Source: Mesodorylaimus sp. YZB2_4 (taxonomy: Eukaryota; Nematoda; Enoplea; Dorylaimida; Dorylaimidae). Taken from it: 64,000 nt of DNA. A program made the position numbers and the translations under genes. The notes under the pieces are model-generated. The model made no database searches. It was given only the letters and a program-made list of their open reading frames with translations, and had not been told where the DNA came from. The first letter of the stretch is position 1; every line of letters starts with the position of its first letter. Shown here in pieces: positions 36,234 through 47,515 of this stretch. The DNA is taken from assembly GCA_030248295.1 (NCBI GenBank), contig JASANH010001100.1, positions 186,001-250,000 on the forward strand. The letters run 5' to 3'.

Positions 36234-37130
36234 CTTTGGCAGTCGAATCTCCTTCTGGTAAGTATCCTAGCCCAATCAACGTATCGTTTTCAGATTTCTA
36301 GGACCCCACCCGTGCCCGCACCTAGCCGCACCGCTTGCCGCGGGCTAGCGGTAGACGAGGTGTTTAACCGCCTCGCCTGCTGTGTATTAGTTCCCCGGGG
36401 AATCAGTCAAAAAGTCGATCGATCGTCCAGGCAAGCCGCCTGAGTCCTGGCAAAGCAAACGCACGTCACCCAACCACCTTTCCGTGTTACGGCGCCCTGC
36501 CGCCTACTGTCTAACAGAAGCCAAGCAAGCAACGCCACCAAATTTTCCAAAGTGAATCAGTAACAGAACCGTCTGGCCCCGCAAGCAAAGCGAAATCGCA
36601 AAGCAAGCCACTCAGCCAGCCAACTGTTTCCCAACCCACCACGGCCGCGAACCGTCGCACCGTTACCCAGGAATTCCAGCGCATCCAATCAGAAGCCGCT
36701 GCGAACCCTGGTACCTAGGCAGACCAGACGAGCACAGCTCGCAAACCCTTCCAGCCAGTTATCAAGAGGATAACCATCCCATTGTAGACCCAGTTCCAAG
36801 AGGACCTGAGCAGCGAAATATCCAACCGGAAAACCCACCTAACGAGCCGCCTCCACCTGAAAACCTTCAGTTAGAGCCTAATCCCGAAGCCATGGCCGAC
36901 CAAGAAAACGCAGTTGAACAGCAAAATAATCCTAATGCACTCGCAGCCCCTAACCCGCAATTTAACCTAGCCGCAGCCATAATGCAGCCACAGCAGCAGC
37001 CCGAGCCGCCACAGCTGCAAACCCCAGTCCTTTCGCCGGATTGTTAGCCATGGTCAAGATGCCACCGTCATTTTCAGGTAGCATGTCCGAAAGCTTAACC
37101 GATTGGCTCGTTGAATATCAAAATTTCGCC

Positions 37131-38619
37131 ATCCACCACTTGCAGCTAAGGCGCCGGAACTGACTTTTACGCCGTAGTAAGGCTGTGCCGCTTCCGGTGA
37201 CTTCCGGTTGGGCGCGCGGGAGAATACGAATAGGGGTATTTCTACGAGTATTTCTTGAGCATTGCACAAAAGAAGGGAAAAGTGTTTGCAGAACATGCGT
37301 GACTGTGGCAGAATTAATGGCAGACAAGTTTTCCTCGGCGATAGAGAGAGAAACTAAATTAAATTGAGAAATGTAAAGGTAAGTTTCTCGTTTGTGCTTT
37401 ACTCTAGGCTATAATTAGGTATTCCTGCGTTTAGGCAATGCAGGTCGTCGAGCCGAGGTGGGAACGTAAGATCGGCACGGAGATCGGCTATACTGTACAA
37501 AGGCCAGGTCTAATTTTAAAAATGATAACGAGGTAGGCTTTTAGGAGCAAGGAAAACCCGTGTTACTGAGTTTTCCTGATCGGTCTGATTTACTCACGGA
37601 TTAGGCATTGCCTAATCTGCTGGTCCTCATTGCCTACGTATGTAATCTTGGCGACAGCTTTATTGCGTTTGCGCCATGCAAGTTTTACCTGCTTCTTTGT
37701 AATTTGTTTTATTCTAAAAAATATCTTGCTGTGTCATGACCAAGGTTGACTAGAAGAAAAGACCTGATCAACACATTGTTTCTGTCAAACGACATAATCA
37801 TCTGCATTTACAGTGCACTACCATTAGCTTCAAATCTTCAGACTAAGGCTGAAAATCTGATCACCGACTCCCACCTAATCAACCTAATCAACCTAATCAG
37901 AGGATTAAAATAACGTATTTTGCGAAGCTTCGCGACGAAAAGCAATTGATCCACTATCGTCAAGCCTGTTCTAAAATGGATTTCTTGTTGGGCGGAATCA
38001 ACGTCGTCTTCCAATGCGGCCATTGTCCAGTTGTTCACAATTGCGGTATGACGGCCATGAACCACCTAATTCGACGGCTATAAATGCATGAAAAGTGGGC
38101 ATTAGAACTTTTGGAAAATCCAGGTGACCTTGCAATGGGCGAAAACAAGACCGAAAATAATGCATTTGGCCACATAAGGGGCCACCAGAAAAAATTTCTG
38201 GGGAAGCTGTTTTTCAGATGCACATAGACCTGGCTGCTTCCCCATTTCTGAGCATAATAAAATGATCCGGTCTGCCTAGGCTCAAATTTCGAAGCCCTAG
38301 GGCGCCAGCTAGAGACTATACACTTCCGCTTTTCCTCATTAAATGGGAATTTCAATAAACTAAAAACTTACCTTTACATTTTTCAATTTAATTTAGTTTC
38401 TCTCTCTATCGCCGAGGAAAACTTGTCTGCCATTAATTCTGCCACAGTCACGCATGTTCTGCAAACACTTTTCCCTTCTTTTGTGCAATGCTCGAGAAAT
38501 ACTCGTAGAAATACCCCTATTCGTATTCTCCCGCGCGCCCAACCGGAAGTCACCGGAAGCGGCACAGCCTTACTACGGCGTAAAAGTCAGTTTCGGCGCC
38601 TTAGCTACAAGTGGTGGAT
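37131..38619. mobile_element. 1.49-kb element with ~255-bp terminal inverted repeats, inserted in gag
   Basis: Left arm 37131-37386 and right arm 38365-38619 are near-identical reverse complements, with only scattered differences. The left starts ATCCACCACTTGCAGCTAAG and the right is the inverse of ATCCACCACTTGTAGCTAAG. Gag similarity stops on one side and resumes on the other, so this is an insertion. The central ~980 bp has two overlapping minus frames (38355-38035 and 38065-37838) with no recognisable transposase. Long arms suggest a MULE/foldback-type element; I see no clear target duplication. Confidence 0.8.
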
Positions 38620-39635
38620 GCGCATGCGCCTCGACGAGCAAGGCTGCGTCAATAATCTGCGAGCCCACCTTACGGGACCTGGCCGTACCGCCTATGATAA
38701 AATAGCATCCACCATGCCAGACCGACGCCGATGGGCTTACATTGAAGCGCAAATGCGAGCGCGCTTCCCTGAAGAGCGAGGTCTCGGTCTCCGAGAGTTG
38801 GAATTCATGAACCGCACGCAGAAAGAAGGCGAAAGCGCCGAAGTTTATGCCAACGCACCAAAGGAACTAACGAAAAAAGTGTACCGTAATGCCACAGCTG
38901 ATGTCCGCAACTGCCACATCATCTCCCAGTTTCTCAGAGGCCTTCGATCTGATGAGATGCGTCAACACGTAGTTTTGACCGACAAGGAGGCCCCACTCTC
39001 GATGACTACATACGCCGTGCCATGCAAGTGCAGATCTGGGCCCCTGGTGGTGAATTGGCAAAGAAAACAGCAAAAAACCCAGACCCAACACAGATGATTG
39101 CCGAGGTCCTAACCAATTTCTCCCAGACCAGCCTAACCCCATCTTACCGCACCACTGCAAAACCTCCTCACCCGTCATCCACCCCGTTCGATCCAACCAA
39201 GCATTGTGGCTTCTGTCGAGCCAAAAATTTTGCCTTCTGTAGCCATACAGAGAGCAACTGTTTCAGAGAACTACAGCCAGCCACCGTCCATTCGCCAGTC
39301 CCACAATCCGACATGAGACGTCACCATTTTTGTAAGCTTTGCTAACGCACTGGGCATAAAACGGATGAATGCTTGCGATGGGGCGCCACCAATCGTCCGA
39401 GCCGCCGCCAACAGCACGAGCCCAGGCCTAATCCTCAATCAGCGCAAGGGCCTCCCTTTTCCAGACACCAACCTGGTCAATTCTACTCCACTCGACCGAG
39501 CGCACCGAATCAATCCGCTACACCAAACCACGGGTAAGCCATGATAAGTGTTGAAAGTGTGGCGGCGTAGGCCACTATGCGCGCCACTGTCCGTCTACGC
39601 AGGTCCTTACCGTCCTGCACACCGTGCACCAGACA

Positions 39636-39878
39636 CCTAATCCGCTTTTCCTTGTCTGGTTCGCCACCCATGTACCCAGCTCGTACAACCGGTAAGCCAT
39701 CTACCTGGCTGCTTCACTCTATGGACAAGTCGAGTCAGTCCGCATCTACGCCACTGGCCGCACTCCAACGAATACAGCATTTATCGTATTTGCCCACCAT
39801 GAGTCGGCCTCAGCTCTGATCCAGCGAGCTTTTCTGCAGTTGCCAAGCGGTCAGATTTCCTTCGAAAAACCACGTCCC
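39636..39878 (+). other. RRM-like RNA-binding fold inside the gag region
   Basis: In one frame I see the RRM order: strand 1 PLFLVWFATHV (RNP2 place), helix 1 AIYLAASLYGQ, strand 2 VESVRIYA, strand 3 TAFIVFA (RNP1 place), helix 2 ESASALIQRAF and strand 4 QISFEKPR. The spacing is that of a complete ~80-residue domain. One in-frame TAA (39693) interrupts helix 1. It lies between a CCHC knuckle and an Arg/Ser-rich tail, as in SR splicing factors with a zinc knuckle. Confidence 0.6.
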
Positions 39879-40832
39879 CGTCATCCGCCAGAGGAGCAGC
39901 GCACTTCCCGCACACAATCCGCCCCGCCCAAGCACCGAAAAAACAAACGCTCGGCCCGTTCTTCATCACTGGCGTCCGAATCACCAATCCCAGCCATCCC
40001 ACCCATCATACCGCCGCAACCAAAAAGACGACGCGAACGAAGTCGTTCAGAATCCTCCACCTCTTCCTCTTCGTCCAGCACGACATCGAATGGATCATCG
40101 TCTGCGACAACTCACTCAGCCGAGGCTGACAAGACTGATAAGCCACCCTGGTTCCCACAATATATGACCCCAACGCCACCACCACAAGCCGATGTCGCGA
40201 CTGATGCAATAACCCTTGGCCCAAACCCGACCGCTCCAATGCCTGCCCCAAAATAGGCCAATGCAAAACCGGCGGAAACTGAAAAACCAGCATCGCTGCA
40301 GCCGTCAGTTCCACACAGATCCGTCCAACCAACACCAGCTAAGGCTCTGACCCCAATTGAGCAAACCCACTCGCCGCAAGTGATGACAGCTGGCAGCAAA
40401 CCTGCGCCGAAACTCCCTCATCCAATGGCGGAGAAATTGAGAAAGAAGCCAACCAAGGATCGTTCCGCTGCCATTTATCCACAGCAGCCAGTACCTGACC
40501 TGCCGGAATACAAGGACCTTTACAGTCTCATCAATCGCCTTCGCGCCAAGGTCAGCGGAGTCGATGGCACAATCCACCCATGCAAGCACGAGTAAGTCCT
40601 ACGCATCTTGACTGGACTCATGCACCAACCTTCCGCAAATTACAAATCTATCCACGAACTGCTGTCTAAAATCGCCACGACCAACCAAGACACACCAGTC
40701 GGCCAAAAGGCTGAGCAATTGGTCACCCGTTACCATCAAGTGCTCGAGCTCCGCACACCAGCCAGTAGCACCACATCCGCTTGGTATGTTATCCGTTGCC
40801 AGTACATATACTTGCCATTTGGGCAATACTAA

Positions 40833-42501
40833 GGGCCGTATTTGCTTATAGAGCACCGCCACATCTCCGCGAGACCGTCAAACCCATTAAACAGACTAGC
40901 AGTAGCCGTTACCATGCGTATCATATCCTATGTGCCATTATGTTAGCTCTATTCACTTATGCGATGGGTGTGAATGCTGATAGTGAAATGACCTTCAATC
41001 TGTGTGGTCTGTCGCGTAGTGGCTACGCCATACAAGTTCCTAAGAGCATCCAAAGCACATTGCCCGATTCCACACCATAAAACAAGTCCATTGTCCCACT
41101 AGAGCTTTGGCTCAAGCGAACAACTCCCCAAACAACAGCCGCCTACAAATGTACACTACGTACCCGGACGGTATGCACCAGCTGTTACTCAGTTTTATGG
41201 AAGTTAGGGCCACGCACTATCACATCAGACACTATCGAGCATAAGCCGATAACACCAATCGAGTGCAAAATGGCATTCGAGTCAAAGTCTTACCAGAATA
41301 TGCCTCTCACACAGCAGCAAGCAGGACTGTGGGCCACCACCAATGTTCTCCACGTGGAATTCAAATACTGCTGCTACGAACATTGCAGCTCCGCCTCCAA
41401 TTTGTTTATCGAGCAAGGACACATTGCAACCGTAGACGGCACCACCGTCTCTTCCGACCTTGGCGATGTAGGAGGTTGCCACCCAAGCTCTAGACAGTGC
41501 ACCATGACCGATGGCACTGTTATATGGGAACATACTGCACTCCACATCCCATGTCAATTTCAGTACGCCAACACACATAATGCGACCATCGCAGGGCCAT
41601 ACGTGATCATTGACAGTGCCCAGATTTCTCTCACAGTAGCGCGCCAAACATCCATCTGCAACCTAGCCCGCGCATTCCTAACAGCCCAAGGTGCAATCAT
41701 CCGCATCCCGGATACTAGCACGACCCATGACACCGTCATCCGCCACTGGATGAACACAAGAAAACCAGAAACTAGCTCTAGGTTGCCAATGAGAGTGACC
41801 CAATAAACCCAAAACTCCAATACCTCGAAACAAAACTGATGGAAATAGAAAACAGCCATTTTCGCACAGTCAGGCTCGAGTTATGCCGAGCAGCTGAACG
41901 CCATCTGCATCTAATATGGCAGCTCCTCCGTCTAGACCCCACCCTTGGAGCCCGTGCATTGACCATGCAGGAATCCATCCATGCTACCTTCGCTGGGGAC
42001 GCGCTAATGATTTGGCAGTGCCGCCAAGTTCAGGCCGCCGAAATCCACTGGAACCAGTCGCTAAACGGCATCTGCTATGAATATGTACCAGTCAATATCG
42101 ACAACACCACCATGTTTGTCGTCCCTGGGAGCAGAGATTTAGTCTCCCAAGCGCCGCCAGTGTCATGTCTGCACCATGTGACAGGAATCTATCCACGCCC
42201 ACTACCAAACACCACCATCACACGATGGCAAACCAGCACTGGTCCCGTTCATGTAGCCGAGGCTCCCATTTCCGTTGTGTGGCGAGGTGATTGGAAAATC
42301 TTCACCTTTGATGCCCCATCCATTTTTCACGATAAACTCGCTGACATCATTTCACATGTTGCCCTATTACGTTCCTACGTGTTCACACAGATGATTCTGG
42401 AAGACCAGGTACAACGCCTCATGAACTACACTGCAGAACACTCATTCGACCCAGCTGCTGCCGACTGGTCTCGTTTTGGTTCATTTAATTCGAGGCGATA
42501 G
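40833..42501 (+). pseudogene. Env-like membrane glycoprotein, decayed and 3'-truncated
   Basis: Directly after the gag region comes a hydrophobic signal-like segment (LCAIMLALFTYAMGV near 40940), then a Cys-containing ectodomain. Two frames carry it: one up to 41806 with an in-frame TAA at 41078, the second from about 41839 to 42501, so there is a frameshift near 41.8 kb. Conserved-looking features include CCYEHC, several N-x-S/T sites and a helical region (LHLIWQLLRLDP). It ends without a C-terminal membrane anchor, and no 3' LTR follows, so the element's end is lost. I describe it as env-like from position and layout; the source virus family cannot be named. Confidence 0.55.
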
Positions 42502-42592
42502 TATTGCTGCCCAAAAATCATATCAACGAGCATTCGCGTAAAGAGTGGAATTTTTAAATATTTTGCTTGTAATTGGAGAATAGTCATTTTAG

Positions 42593-43114
42593 GGTGGCTA
42601 ATTTTGCTTCGACCGAAGATGCACAAATTTTATCCGCCCTGATTGATTCGTTTGAAAAAAATTATGGAGAACGTTTTCAACGATTTGTCAATCATCCGCA
42701 TATGAAATCGTTGGATAATAAAGTAAGAATTTCGTTATCAAAAAATTTAATCGTGAGCTGGAGTTTAACCACGCATAGGAAAGAAATTGGATTTTTTTGA
42801 GATAGTGTCTGCGAGCTTCGATTTAGCGGAAATTTAGAATCGTGAACTTTAAAATGTGTATAATTTAAATTTGACAAGGTTTTTTCTAAATTCAAATTTC
42901 GCGCTAAGATTTAAAATCTGAAATTCTGTTCTGTAATTTTAGTAATAAGAATTGTTGAAGATGGAATTTCCTACAATACATTGTTTTGTCTTTTTAGCAC
43001 GCTCGATTGATTAAAAAGATTAAATTTGACGAAAGCGGCAGTGCGGGTGGTCAGAGGTCGAGCGGGGCACCGACGAAACAGGACGATGAGGAGGAGAAAG
43101 GAGGGTTCTTGTGA
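42593..43114 (+). CDS. Last two exons of a host gene of unknown identity
   Basis: Exon 42593-42722 follows TCATTTTAG, enters in phase 2, reads VANFASTEDAQILSALIDSF... and ends AAA|GTAAGA in phase 0. Exon 42998-43114 follows TTTTTAG, continues in phase 0 (HARLIKKIKFDESGS) and ends QDDEEEKGGFL with TGA. The 82 visible residues are mixed-charge with an acidic C-terminus, consistent with an intracellular protein. Upstream exons are not visible; the decayed retroelement lies directly 5', so it either sits in an intron of this gene or has cut the gene off. I do not recognise the family. Confidence 0.55.
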
Positions 43115-44578
43115 AATGGGTTTCCCCCCCAGATAAATCCACCCAAACACACAGCATTGCCCATTAGTACAAACATGAAACACAACCCGAACAGGTTTAG
43201 GGTAGCGCCCTGCGCCCAATCGATAACGCCTGTATAGGGTGTTAGTGAACAACAATCACTATGTACCACAGGGACCTTGGGGTGGCACGGATACTGTAGT
43301 AAACTGAATAGCCCTACATTGGAGAAAATATCGCCAGGAGTGGACCTTCAAGCAGGCCACCTAGTCGTAAGAGCCAGAGACATCAAATTGACCGATTTTT
43401 ACCTCGCCTGGAGGCCAACGAAGGCAACTGATACACTGTATGTGGGGCCAGTCAAGGCAAGCAGGTACATTACCTTCTCCACGGGCCAAACACCTACTAC
43501 ATGTGCAATCACTGGCTGGGTGTTGCAGGTTGGGCCAGTACTGAGATAGGGCCCATAGGCAAGCACCCTGGGAGTGGGCCAAAAATCGATTCCCCCTGAT
43601 TCTGGATCGACCAGCGACGATAAGAAATACTTGCAGCGAGCGCCCACAGCAGGCTCTGTGAGCAGAGCACAGCAAGTGACAGGCAGGTGGGTCTGCAATT
43701 ATCATCCAGGTGCAGACTAGCTGCTGCTGGACCATCAACCAAATCTACTCGCCCACTGTGTGGGTTGGCACAGGTCTTGCCGTGTGTGGGATAGTGGCAC
43801 CTGCTAGCGGTAGCACCTTCGGGTTAGGGCAAATGTGTTTTTTCGTCAGACTTCAGGGATCAGGGTGTGGAGGGGAAAAAGCTGTCAAGGGTCTTCGCTA
43901 TACATATTTACCCCTCCCCCAAGCATCTGGACCTCGCCCATACTTTGGGGGGGGGGGGGGGGGCTAAACCATATGTCCATGCGAACTTGGGTCTTGCTGT
44001 CCATGCGAACTTGGGTCTTGCTGCAGAAAATGTGTGGGCAGTCAGTTGTATATAGGTTCGGGTACACGTCCGACCACTTCTGTGGTGGCCTCTTGGGACT
44101 TGCAAAGATATTGTCAGTCACTTGGAGACCACGGGTTGAGGTTGGGAGGATAACAAATGGACTCATGCGTGAGCAAGGACTTGGGAATCGGAATTTTGGC
44201 GCGAAATTTAAACCTTCTGCTGTAAAAGTGCAGTTTTCTATAAGCTGTTAACTTAGAATGTACTGTATACAAAAAATAAATTTAAACAATTTTGAGGGCC
44301 TACATTTTCATTTTGGTTTCTTTTCTGTTCGCAAAACACCACATGGTGGTCAGAGGTAGGTTGACAGCACTGGAGAACATATGCCACAACCGACTTGGCG
44401 GAGAGTCGATATTTCAATTTTGATCGCTTGCTGATGGTCTGGTATTTGCGGGATCCGGGTGTAACCGAAATGAGCACTCTGGTGGTTTGTTTTATAGGAG
44501 GCGTACGGCTTCTCGTGTTCTCACGGCGATCTTGGATTAGCACCGTCACCGGCCGCTGTCTCTAACGCGACTGATCTG
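43115..44578. other. No gene; G tract and short tandem duplication
   Basis: Contains a run of 17 G at 43947-43963 and a perfect 24-base tandem duplication at 43976-44023 (CATGCGAACTTGGGTCTTGC core, two copies). Open frames here cross these repeats and are not credible genes. Confidence 0.55.
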
Positions 44579-45310
44579 ATGTCGGATAATCAACACTCGT
44601 CGTCACTGATGACTCATGGTGATCTGCAGTTGGCATTGAACGACAGTGCTTCCAATTGCGAGCTATCGATCGATAATACGGACGTGCTAACCAATGCTCT
44701 CTATGCCACGTTGCAAGCCGTCAATCCGTGCGAGGTGTCGCCGACCACTGCGCCACTTGATCAACCGGCCCCTATTTCCACCCCGATGAGTATGGAGTAT
44801 GGTATCGACTCAACAATCGTCCAAATCATCGATATCGACCGTGCAAGTGAGTTTGACCTCATTTTTCAATCCATTGCCGTCGTCGAAAAAGGAAGATACG
44901 ATTTCGAGTAATCGAACTCTGAAATGTAGTCGATGCGAATATGTTGGCTACGCATCGACAGAATTTACATCCACACGAAAAATTACACGAATTGAGAGAA
45001 CAACCGATCGAAGAAGGTCGTCGATTTTCGTGCGCGATTTGTGATCGATGATTCGTGACTAAATGGGCTGTGAAAGAGCACATCAAGTACAAGCATTCGA
45101 TGGAAAAATGAATGAGTCGACATCGAATGCGGTGGAAATCGTTTTGATTTGGAGTTTTGTGTGCGATTATTGCGGCAAAACATTCCCAATACGAGGGGCT
45201 ATGAAACGTCATAGCCCCTCGTATGACACCTTTTTTGTTGGCGCCATGGAAAAATCGAGAAATCTAAAAAAGAGACCTATGTGCGGTATTTACAAATTGA
45301 AAGTTTATGA
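44579..45310 (+). pseudogene. Broken C2H2 zinc-finger gene
   Basis: ATG at 44579 opens a frame of 110 residues (MSDNQHSSSLMTHGDLQLAL...), Ser/Thr/acidic like a transcription-factor activation region, ending at 44911. Zinc-finger pieces follow in other frames: LKCSRCEYVGYAS near 44925, FSCAICDR then TGA then FVTKWAVKEHIKYKH near 45020-45090, and FVCDYCGKTFPIRGAMKRH near 45160. At least two frameshifts and one in-frame stop separate them. There are no introns, so it is probably a decayed retrocopy or badly damaged gene; assembly indels alone would need several events. Confidence 0.55.
45189..45224. repeat. Perfect 16-bp inverted repeat in the zinc-finger relic
   Basis: ATACGAGGGGCTATGA, loop AACG, then its exact reverse complement. 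It covers the end of the last zinc-finger helix, and the second zinc-binding His beyond the hairpin is not found. Confidence 0.85.
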
Positions 45311-45766
45311 ATTTCAACGTTAATCTTCCTTAACAAGAATAAAAAAGTCAAGTTTCACTCAAGACCATTACGCTCAGGGCATAAGATAGCAATGACTTGA
45401 GCAGAGATGCTTCTCGACCTTGTACTACTCAATCACCACTCGCACTAGGTTTCCTGATTTCCTGACAAAATTTCATGTTTCTTATCCTTTCACTTTCCCC
45501 ACGACGACCAAACTTTAATTGGCTGACTGATAGGGTTTAGCAAGTCCTCAGAAAAGAAGGATTTAAAGCTTCAGAAGGCATCCGCTAAAACTCTTCCGTG
45601 ATCCTCGCAGTAAAATCCTAGTTTTTTAGGTTTGCCCGCTCTCTAACCTTGTATGAACCCTGCTGAGAATACTATACGTACAGTATGCTTTCCTTTCTCA
45701 AAACATGGTTTTACTTTACAAAGCAACGAAAAATATAAAATTTCAAAAAGTTCTTTGACAGAGGAC

Positions 45767-45890
45767 GAGGGCTAAGGAATACATAAATTGAGAATCACTT
45801 GTCGCCCAGGTGGGAGTCGAACCCTCCCCTCTAAGTGCGCACCTAGAGCGAGAGGCAGACACCTACTAGGCCACGGCCGCAGCTCCTACC
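45767..45890 (-). mobile_element. tRNA-derived SINE, family B, copy 2
   Basis: The minus strand reads GGCCGTGGCCTAGTAGG (A box) and, further on, GGGTTCGACTCCC (B box), with a tRNA-length spacing that includes a long variable arm. It matches 7105-7225. Confidence 0.6.
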
Positions 45891-46535
45891 CTATCAATTT
45901 TTCCTGAGTTAATTTTCAAAAAAGGCTAACTAATCAAATTTAAACGGGCAAAGAACAAAATTTTTTCATGATTGCGGCAACCTGCAGTGAAACTGGAAAG
46001 ACCCTTATAAAAAACACGGGCTTCTGTTAAAAAAAAACCTTGGATGCAGCATCAATTAGGATGCTTATTACTGGTAGCTTAAAAAGAAATAACTGAAACT
46101 CAGCGATATTTTGTATTTACTGAAAAATTTTCTTGTAAACCTTGACCAGCCAGGTGCAGTCAAGTTTATTATCGTTCGATTTTTATAGTACTGTAATACT
46201 GCGCTGCACGCAGCCATGTTGTGCTTTGCAACAAGCGCCATGGATAAGACACCCCTGGGTCACGTGTACCCCAAGGTACTCCCCAGAAATGCAATGCGCT
46301 TCCATCTGTTTTATATGTACTGGACCTAATATGGTGCCCACAGAATGTGCCTAGGGAGCAAAGGTGAAACAGAACTTATAGTTGAAAAAAAAGGCCCACA
46401 AGGTGCATCGCTCGCCGCCTGCTTATCTGCTTGCCCTTGCCTCAGCTTCCATTTGCCCTCGTGCTGCAGAAAGAAACAGTAGGTAAAAAACGAGAAAAGC
46501 CGATATTGCCTTTTTTAAATTCTTTATTTGAGTGC

Positions 46536-46720
46536 GAATGAGTATACGACTTCTTATATATTGCTCGCAAAAAAGTCTGTTATCGCAACAAACAACCGTT
46601 TAGACCATTCAATGCACACAGTGGCTGGCAATGGCTTTGGATGGCTGGTCATCTCGTCAACTGCAGGGGAAACCACCCTCGACGAAGAAATGCTGCATCC
46701 GCATGCAGCATTTCTGCATG
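46536..46720. repeat. Dispersed repeat, AAAAAAGTCTGTTATC family
   Basis: AAAAAAGTCTGTTATC, then a related stretch with CAATGCACACAGTGG and GATGGCTGG, recurs at 53965-54050. The start resembles the arm of the 61962-62718 element. A short hairpin (GAAATGCTGCAT / ATGCAGCATTTC) lies at 46687-46714. A 186-codon plus frame through here is repeat-derived. Confidence 0.5.
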
Positions 46721-47074
46721 CTTTAAATGAGTCACCTATGCTATCTCCATACAGGGCACGTTGCAACTCATTCTTCGGTTATGACACCTCGAAAGTTATA
46801 CATAGGCCTTCTCACAGAAACAAAATTTTGACCTCCACTTGCTGCTCTTTGAACTTTATTCCACAAATTTTACTTCGGTGCCAGTCGGAATACAACTGTG
46901 GGTGGCCAACTCCAAATCCAATCCTAGTGCAAATGGCGAATCAAGCATTCCTACTTGGCACTACCTGCCACACATCCAAAAATGCCGACAACGAACGTGA
47001 TATTCCTGATGAGTTAGGAGCAATTTTCAAAATAGCCGTAGTCTGTGTCCATGTGCCTCCAGTCAAGTCAAATT

Positions 47075-47515
47075 CTACCAGAAATTAATCTTTCGATACT
47101 GTCTCACTTTCAAGTGATTTCTCAGATCATCAGGAATGCTGCGGACCAATTTCAGCTCCCGGCATCCATCGACCACGGCTCGCATTACTTCCAAACTGAC
47201 GCTCTCACAATGACCAACATCCAATTTTTGAAAGCGAGGACAAGACGAGACCACGGCCAGCAAACATTCGGCAGTAATATTTGTAGAAAGAAAATTCAAA
47301 CTACGCAATTCAGGCATATTATTGACACTGGCGGCTAGGAATGGCAAGGTCGATGAACTAAGTACACAAATTGCCAGCTTCTTCAACTTCATAGCGCACG
47401 TGTTCGTCAGGAAATCTTGCGTGCCAACTCCATGCAGTTGCATGGAGATGCAAGATGCAAGTAATAATCTACTTGTTAATAAAAATTTTAATCCCTTAGC
47501 AGCATGCATAGTCAT
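47075..47515 (-). CDS. Leucine-rich-repeat exon, F-box/LRR-like (partial)
   Basis: The minus frame shows successive cysteine-containing LRR units of 25-27 residues: LKKLAICVLSSSTLPFLAAS, MPELRSLNFLSTNITAECLL, PRFQKLDVGHCESVSLEVM, CRELKLV. This pattern is typical of FBXL/AMN1-type proteins that present substrates to SCF ubiquitin ligases. A donor AAA|GTGAGA at about 47108 probably ends the exon. The upstream part (hydrophobic, above ~47430) may be intron. No F-box is in view. The partner exons are not found, so it may be a lone functional exon or a relic. Confidence 0.45.
   Translation of the reverse strand: MTMHAAKGLKFLLTSRLLLASCISMQLHGVGTQDFLTNTCAMKLKKLAICVLSSSTLPFLAASVNNMPELRSLNFLSTNITAECLLAVVSSCPRFQKLDVGHCESVSLEVMRAVVDGCRELKLVRSIPDDLRNHLKVRQYRKINFW

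Larger units (their letters stand above)
36892..40832 (+). pseudogene. Decayed retroelement gag: capsid-like, CCHC knuckles, RRM-like fold, RS tail
   Basis: A Gln/Pro-rich start (MADQENAVEQQNN) leads to a Gypsy-type gag segment (FSGSMSESLTDWLVEY). This is cut by the 37131-38619 element and resumes after it (NLRAHLTGPGRTAYD, RARFPEERGLGLREL). Then come CCHC-like clusters (HHFCKLC...GHKTDEC near 39325; KCGGVGHYARHC near 39555), an RRM-like fold (39636-39878), an RS-rich region (RRRERSRSESS near 40030) and a Pro-rich tail. Frameshifts lie near 37040, near 39000 and between 39345 and 39549. From 39549 to 40832 one frame persists, interrupted only by stops at 39552, 39693, 40254, 40593 and 40830. 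No protease, RT, RNase H or integrase follows. The zinc knuckles and RRM should bind RNA; as it stands no full product can be made without readthrough. Confidence 0.75.

Noticed and set aside
38423-38620. Protein start within the right inverted arm, fused to gag
   Set aside because: The frame is open by chance through the transposon arm; the same arm at 37131 gives the mirror frame, so this part is not gag.
43835-44251. 138-codon plus-strand frame
   Set aside because: Built on a 17-G run and a 24-base tandem duplication; it is repeat-derived.
46528-47088. 186-codon plus-strand frame
   Set aside because: Runs through a dispersed repeat and a hairpin and reaches the antisense of the LRR exon; not a plausible gene.
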